Assembly: GCA_052148715.1 (NCBI GenBank)
Contig: JBKQHQ010000204.1
Coordinates: 1-17,501 of the forward strand
Direction: 5' to 3'
Length of the DNA stretch: 17,501 bases
Source of the DNA: JBKQHQ01 sp052148715
GTDB taxonomy: Bacteria; Pseudomonadota; Alphaproteobacteria; Rhizobiales; Xanthobacteraceae
Shown here: one piece after another, positions 15,201-17,501 of the stretch
How positions within the stretch are numbered: position 1 is the stretch's first letter
Layout: the number at the start of each line of letters is the position of its first letter
Notes under the pieces: generated by a model
Databases searched by the model: none
What the model was told of the DNA's origin: nothing
What the model saw: only the letters and a program-made list of their open reading frames with translations
Made by a program: the position numbers and the translations under genes

Positions 15201-15789
15201 GGATACCGCCTACGAGATCACCACCGTTGCCGCCAAAGTCGGCGCGCCGGCCGCCGATATTCATTTGCGGCAGGACGCCAGCGAGACGACCCTCAAGCTC
15301 GCAGCGCTGGCCGACTACCGCATCGTTTATTTTGCGACCCATGGCCTCGTGGCTGGAGACGTGAAGGGCCTCGCCGAGCCTTCGCTCGTGCTCACGATCC
15401 CGCAGCAGCCGAGCGAGTTCGACGACGGCCTCCTGACGGCGAGCGAGGTCGCGCAACTGAAGCTGAACGCCGACTGGGTCGTGCTCTCGGCGTGCAACAC
15501 CATCGCCGGGGACAAACCGGGGGCTGAGGCGCTGTCGGGGCTCGCGCGCGCGTTCTTCTATGCCGGCGCGCGGGCGCTACTGGTGTCGCATTGGTCGGTC
15601 GACTCGGCCGCTGCCACGCGGCTGACCACGACTACCTTCGACAATCTCAAGACCGATCCGACCATCGGCCGCGCAGAGGCCTTGCGGCGTGCGATGCTCG
15701 CGTACATGAGCGACGCCTCCAACCCGCGCAACGCCTATCCGGCATTCTGGGCGCCATTCGAGGTTGTTGGCGAAGGGGCGGCGCGCTGA
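12202..15789 (+). CDS. TPR-CHAT protein with a Cys-rich RGLxRxxC-repeat insert
   Basis: The product has 1195 residues. A basic stretch and hydrophobic segment (RRAAAVSLILLSALLVFADP, near residues 40-60) suggest export or a membrane anchor, ending near AAAQS. Residues ~79-530 are tandem TPRs of the kinesin-light-chain type (YAEAETAYKRALSVAEKN, REAEPLYERAVAILTKQ and others), which bind partner proteins. A caspase-like CHAT region follows from about 677. Its dyad is visible as H1047 (FATHG) and C1098 (LSACNT), followed by GLARAFFYAGARALLVSHW, so protease activity is plausible. Between the early CHAT strands (to ~738) and LYATLLGPVEGLI lies an insert (745-833) with five RGLxRxxC repeats and eight cysteines. 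GTG 12202 is preceded by GGGGAGG at 11-nt spacing; GTG 12304 is an alternative. The frame is open back to 11755, but that extension has no coding character. CHAT proteins are often activated by partners that bind their TPRs; none is identifiable here. Confidence 0.85.
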   Translation: MPSAKRTPSRTTPVAELLPLKLGIDLIVLQKRLSVLRFCSRRAAAVSLILLSALLVFADPDIKLLSTAAAQSDRVVADFSRRAKLFDAKQYGEVIKQGAEFLERMRSRFGEDNSSFDAAENMIISSYIMLQRDAETIPYLEHKLAREKARGAENLWTLFSLGSEYVPMGRCREAEPLLRRALEILRQTASADDYRIRTTRGTLANAYSCMGQYEESIQLIRGSLEYAEKVLGPNHPEIAVILEQLAKKYSYGSMEVEPLLVRALAILDGAGALAAQPSQVQKTVNILAFLAVFYESRGRYAEAETAYKRALSVAEKNLHGQSIVGSTLARLAEFYQKTGRVDDALPLAQRALAMSEQLLGAEANDTAVMLAQLGDIYKDLGRFREAEPLYERAVAILTKQVGRADSAVNRQTAEDNLASTSAGLAQAYLFEKRFADAEPLFQRVIAIHERRGEHLILDSLVGLGEIYRQLNRADEAAGYFERAVATAERRIAHNDPRFARVLSERAAFRAQSGDLRGALDSSRAAVQISASLIGQRTVAGSIFEFARLRPYFARHLALLYQGLTQKLIGQDALNEGFEAAQWAGQSAVATALNQTIARFGSGSTELAKLVREQQDIFGELHRLDKALIEELAKTTTDRAATTADTLRQRAQEFERRLVGVNARLAAEFPDYAALTNPKPLTVGEAQVLLAPDEALVFLLSGEAESHVFALTRDRVSWQPIALDAETLTQRVAAFRRGLDVGAINRGLGRLECNEGEANKRGLSRIECGEAIARACAQSNPDPRGLARFDCILKAAHIECGEDEAAQRGLGRKQCAEALARDCTGPRGLARVECDTLVLGRPDLFDLARAHELYATLLGPVEGLIKDKPRLIIVPTGALTALPFHLLVTQRPAAAAPQPGDQITTETFAAYRETAWLLKRHAVTVLPAVAGLKALRVSRRELAAKPMIAFGDPVFNPDTEEVANGTSRAQGRRVTTRGLSEFWKGLAIDRAELARGLPRLEDTAYEITTVAAKVGAPAADIHLRQDASETTLKLAALADYRIVYFATHGLVAGDVKGLAEPSLVLTIPQQPSEFDDGLLTASEVAQLKLNADWVVLSACNTIAGDKPGAEALSGLARAFFYAGARALLVSHWSVDSAAATRLTTTTFDNLKTDPTIGRAEALRRAMLAYMSDASNPRNAYPAFWAPFEVVGEGAAR
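14434..14700 (+). repeat. Five-copy RGLxRxxC protein repeat inside the CHAT region
   Basis: Copies read RGLGRLEC (14434-14457), RGLSRIEC (14479-14502), RGLARFDC (14548-14571), RGLGRKQC (14620-14643) and RGLARVEC (14677-14700). Starts are 15, 23, 24 and 19 codons apart. Three further cysteines lie between them (ARAC, HIEC, ARDC). DNA copies differ at many silent positions, so the repeat is conserved at protein level rather than being a recent DNA duplication. Confidence 0.85.
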
Positions 15790-15842
15790 TTCCGTTGACG
15801 TCGGAGTTGAGCCCAACCCGACCTCGATGGCCGAAGCTCTGG

Positions 15843-15857
15843 AAAGGCCGCCTTTTT
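15843..15857 (+). terminator. Weak candidate terminator after the CHAT gene
   Basis: AAAGG-ccg-CCTTTTT forms a five-base stem with a short loop ending in a five-T run, 54 bp after the CHAT stop. The stem is short and only moderately GC-rich, so termination would be inefficient; it could equally be chance. Confidence 0.25.
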
Positions 15858-16025
15858 GACGACGGCGAATTGCTAATCCCTCGGAATTCGGGCGAGCGCC
15901 TTGGCAGCGTGCCTGCAAACCGTTTGGCCGCTAACCCCGGCAGAGGGCGCTACGCGCGCTTCCGATCGGTTCGGCCCTGTGGCAACATCGGTGCGCCCAG
16001 GAATTTCCCACTCGGGGGTTTTATC

Positions 16026-16531
16026 ATGCGCCTTGTGGCAGCACTCGCTTGCGCCGTGATGCTAGTCTAATATCGACTGTAGCCTTGGCGCAGCTGCAGC
16101 CCGGCAGCACCGGCGGGGCTATCGGAAAGACGGGTAAATCGATTTCGGGAGGCCACGAGCCGGCGGGTATCGACGGGCTGTGGAAGGGAGTACTCGCCAA
16201 CTTCGCGATCATGAACATCTCACTTCAATTGACCAGCGACGGCCAATCGCGAACGGTCTCGTTGCGAATGGAAGAGGCTGACGATCCTGGCATATTCGCG
16301 ATTTTTCGCGGTAGTCTCAGCTCGACCGACGCGCCGACATCGTTGAGCGTAGTGGCTGGGAGATCGCAGCAAGGCCGTTCTCCCGCGGGCGGCTATTGGT
16401 GCTCGACCGCGACCGTCGGGATCGCACTTCTGCCCGACGACCATTTGTCGATAGGTGTCACCGGCAATGCCCCCGGACTGCGAGACTGTCCCCTTTGGAC
16501 GGCGACTTTAACCCGCAGCAGCGAGCCCTGA
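16026..16531 (+). pseudogene. Small secreted protein of unknown function, frameshifted in its signal peptide
   Basis: ATG 16026 gives MRLVAALACAVMLV, a good signal-peptide start, then hits TAA at 16068-16070. Another frame supplies the expected remainder, STVALAQLQPGSTGGAIGKT.., and runs to TGA at 16529-16531. A one-base deletion or two-base insertion near 16062-16072 would explain this. The mature part has KSISGGHEPAGIDGLWKGVL followed by about 115 residues with two cysteines (GYWCST, LRDCPLW) and alternating beta-like character; I recognise no domain. TTG 16049 would allow translation of the second frame but has no ribosome binding site and would lose the signal. It lies downstream of the CHAT gene on the same strand and could be a partner, but that is only position. 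A sequencing error cannot be excluded. Confidence 0.55.
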
Positions 16532-16729
16532 TCTGTTGGCAACCCGCCAATTCCGGCGAGGCCCAACTCAATGACGCCCGTCACAGTCGTCTTGGCGAAT
16601 AGCGTTTTGCTGCACAATCAGACCGAGGACCAAAATGGAAAGCCCTGGACCGTCGCCGAGGATTGGCTAGAGGCGGCCCGGTCATAGACGCCGTATGGGA
16701 TCGCTTTGCCGACCGCGAGATCGACGACT
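16532..16729. other. Short gap between convergent genes
   Basis: A short plus-strand frame from ATG 16571 (MTPVTVVLANSVLLHNQTED..) ends by 16687 without a ribosome binding site. A second stretch reads VIDAVWDRFADREIDDFM up to about 16733. Both have a coding look but match no family I recognise, and they may be relics. Confidence 0.3.
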
Positions 16730-17248
16730 TCATGACCCTCCCACGCTCACGCCCAGGGTGACGAGAAGCTCGTCCAGTTGCGCGAACGTCTCGGGCATCC
16801 CACCCTCCATCCCGGCGATGGCACCGTCGAGAGCTTCCTTCGAGGGATAGAGTTCGTGCATGACCAGAAGCGTCTTGCCACCTTTTTCCTCGAAGGTCAC
16901 CGTGGTGACGGCACCGTAGTCACTTTCGTCATTAGTCCAGACGAGGCGCGAGTGCGGTGTCACTTCGATGTACCTACCGAAGAACGCCATAGGCTTTGAG
17001 GCTTCGTGGCCGAACTCGAAACGGTACTTGCCCCCGACACGAACATCCGCCTCGCAGGAAAGCAGGGACACGCCTGTCGACTTCGGTGCCCACCACCGCT
17101 TGAGCAGCTCGGGCTTGGTCCACGCCTCGAACACGATGCGCGCCGGGCCGTTGAAGGTTCGCGTAACGACTAGCTCACGCTCGGACTTCCGTTCCACCGT
17201 CGTGCGGTTCTTCATGGGGGTGGGCTCACTCTCTCTTCTTGCGTCCAT
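16730..17248 (-). CDS. SRPBCC/AHSA1-type protein
   Basis: This 172-residue protein has the START-like fold of the AHSA1 (activator of Hsp90 ATPase homologue 1-like) group, which binds hydrophobic ligands in a cavity; the ligand is unknown. Family signatures are ELVVTRTFNGPARIVFEAWT, PELLKRWWAPK, GGKYRFEFG, FFGRYIEVTPHSRLVWTNDE and the terminal GGMPETFAQLDELL. ATG 17248 has AGAAGG and GGAGG just upstream and overlaps the end of the regulator gene by 23 bases, so the two are translationally coupled. ATG 17215 (MKNRTTVE) is closer to the usual family start but has a poorer site. Pairs of an ArsR-like regulator and an SRPBCC gene are common in actinobacteria and proteobacteria, which supports a joint, usually stress- or ligand-linked, role. 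Confidence 0.85.
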   Translation of the reverse strand: MDARRESEPTPMKNRTTVERKSERELVVTRTFNGPARIVFEAWTKPELLKRWWAPKSTGVSLLSCEADVRVGGKYRFEFGHEASKPMAFFGRYIEVTPHSRLVWTNDESDYGAVTTVTFEEKGGKTLLVMHELYPSKEALDGAIAGMEGGMPETFAQLDELLVTLGVSVGGS

Positions 17249-17501
17249 TGACCTTCTCCCTCCGTTTCAGTTCCTCGACAACCTTGTCCAGCTCGTCGAA
17301 GCGTGCATCCCAGAGTTGGCGGTACCTCTCGATCCATGCCGCCTCTTCCTCCAGTCGGCGCAGGCCGAGCTTGCAGGTCCGCACGCGCCCGACCTTCTCC
17401 GTGGTGACGAGCCCCGCCTGCTCCAAGACGCCGACATGCTTCTTCATGCCCGTGAGGGTCATGTGGAACTTCTCGGCAAGGTCCGTGATCGAAGCGTCTG
17501 C
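17226..17501 (-). CDS. ArsR-family winged-helix regulator, N-terminus beyond the window
   Basis: About 91 residues are visible; the 5' end lies beyond 17501. The readable part begins in the winged helix: ITDLAEKFHMTLTGMKKHVG (recognition helix), VLEQAGLVTTEKVGRVRTCK (wing), then a C-terminal helix LEEEAAWIERYRQLWDARFD and a Lys/Arg-rich tail. This is the PagR/SdpR-like branch of ArsR regulators that accompanies SRPBCC genes, and it lacks the metal-binding cysteines of ArsR proper in the visible part. It probably represses its own operon. It overlaps the SRPBCC gene start. An ATG at 17462 is internal to the domain and not the true start. Confidence 0.85.
   Translation of the reverse strand, partial: ADASITDLAEKFHMTLTGMKKHVGVLEQAGLVTTEKVGRVRTCKLGLRRLEEEAAWIERYRQLWDARFDELDKVVEELKRREKVNGRKKRE

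Overview
The window is GC-rich, with strong G/C third-position bias in its genes, and the gene families present (L,D-transpeptidase with a long Ala/Lys coiled coil, caspase and CHAT/TPR proteins, DUF1326/DUF2182 remnants, FNR/FixK-type boxes) point to an alphaproteobacterium of the Bradyrhizobium/Rhodopseudomonas kind. This placement comes from recognising protein families by eye, not from a search. No rRNA, tRNA, CRISPR array or intact insertion sequence was seen.

Layout. (1) Positions 1-2921 are a decay zone. It holds a frameshifted DUF1326 gene, a frameshifted secreted TPR gene, a 163-bp MITE-like element with 17-bp terminal inverted repeats, a reverse-strand broken copy of the 3' end of an L,D-transpeptidase gene, and a cache-like secreted protein gene cut by an in-frame TAG. 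(2) Positions 2911-4209 hold an intact PhzS-like FAD monooxygenase. (3) Positions 4689-6865, minus strand, hold a two-gene periplasmic respiratory unit: a Tat-exported flavoprotein of the fumarate-reductase/flavocytochrome c family, then a six-heme c-type cytochrome. A perfect FNR/FixK box lies 57 bp upstream of the flavoprotein start, and a second FNR-like palindrome lies beyond the end of the unit. (4) Positions 7344-7769 hold a small membrane protein, and 8219-9787 the intact L,D-transpeptidase whose tail is the parent-type sequence of the broken copy at 1919-2332. (5) A DUF2182 remnant (9993-10136) and a sulfide:quinone oxidoreductase (10235-11479) follow on the minus strand. (6) Positions 11972-15789 hold a truncated caspase-family gene, then a 1195-residue TPR-CHAT protein with an intact His/Cys dyad and an unusual Cys-rich insert built on five RGLxRxxC repeats. 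(7) A frameshifted small secreted protein gene follows, and the right edge holds an ArsR-type regulator (cut by the window end) overlapping an SRPBCC/AHSA1 gene.

Functional themes. The flavoprotein/cytochrome pair and the sulfide:quinone oxidoreductase suggest respiratory flexibility under low oxygen or with sulfide, and the FNR box ties the first pair to oxygen limitation. The caspase remnant and CHAT protein form a caspase-fold locus with a probable periplasmic or membrane-anchored location. The most unusual feature is the Cys-repeat insert inside the CHAT region. Seven damaged genes in 17.5 kb, with single-base indels, a nonsense codon and truncations, suggest real local gene decay, although the three simple frameshifts could also be assembly errors.
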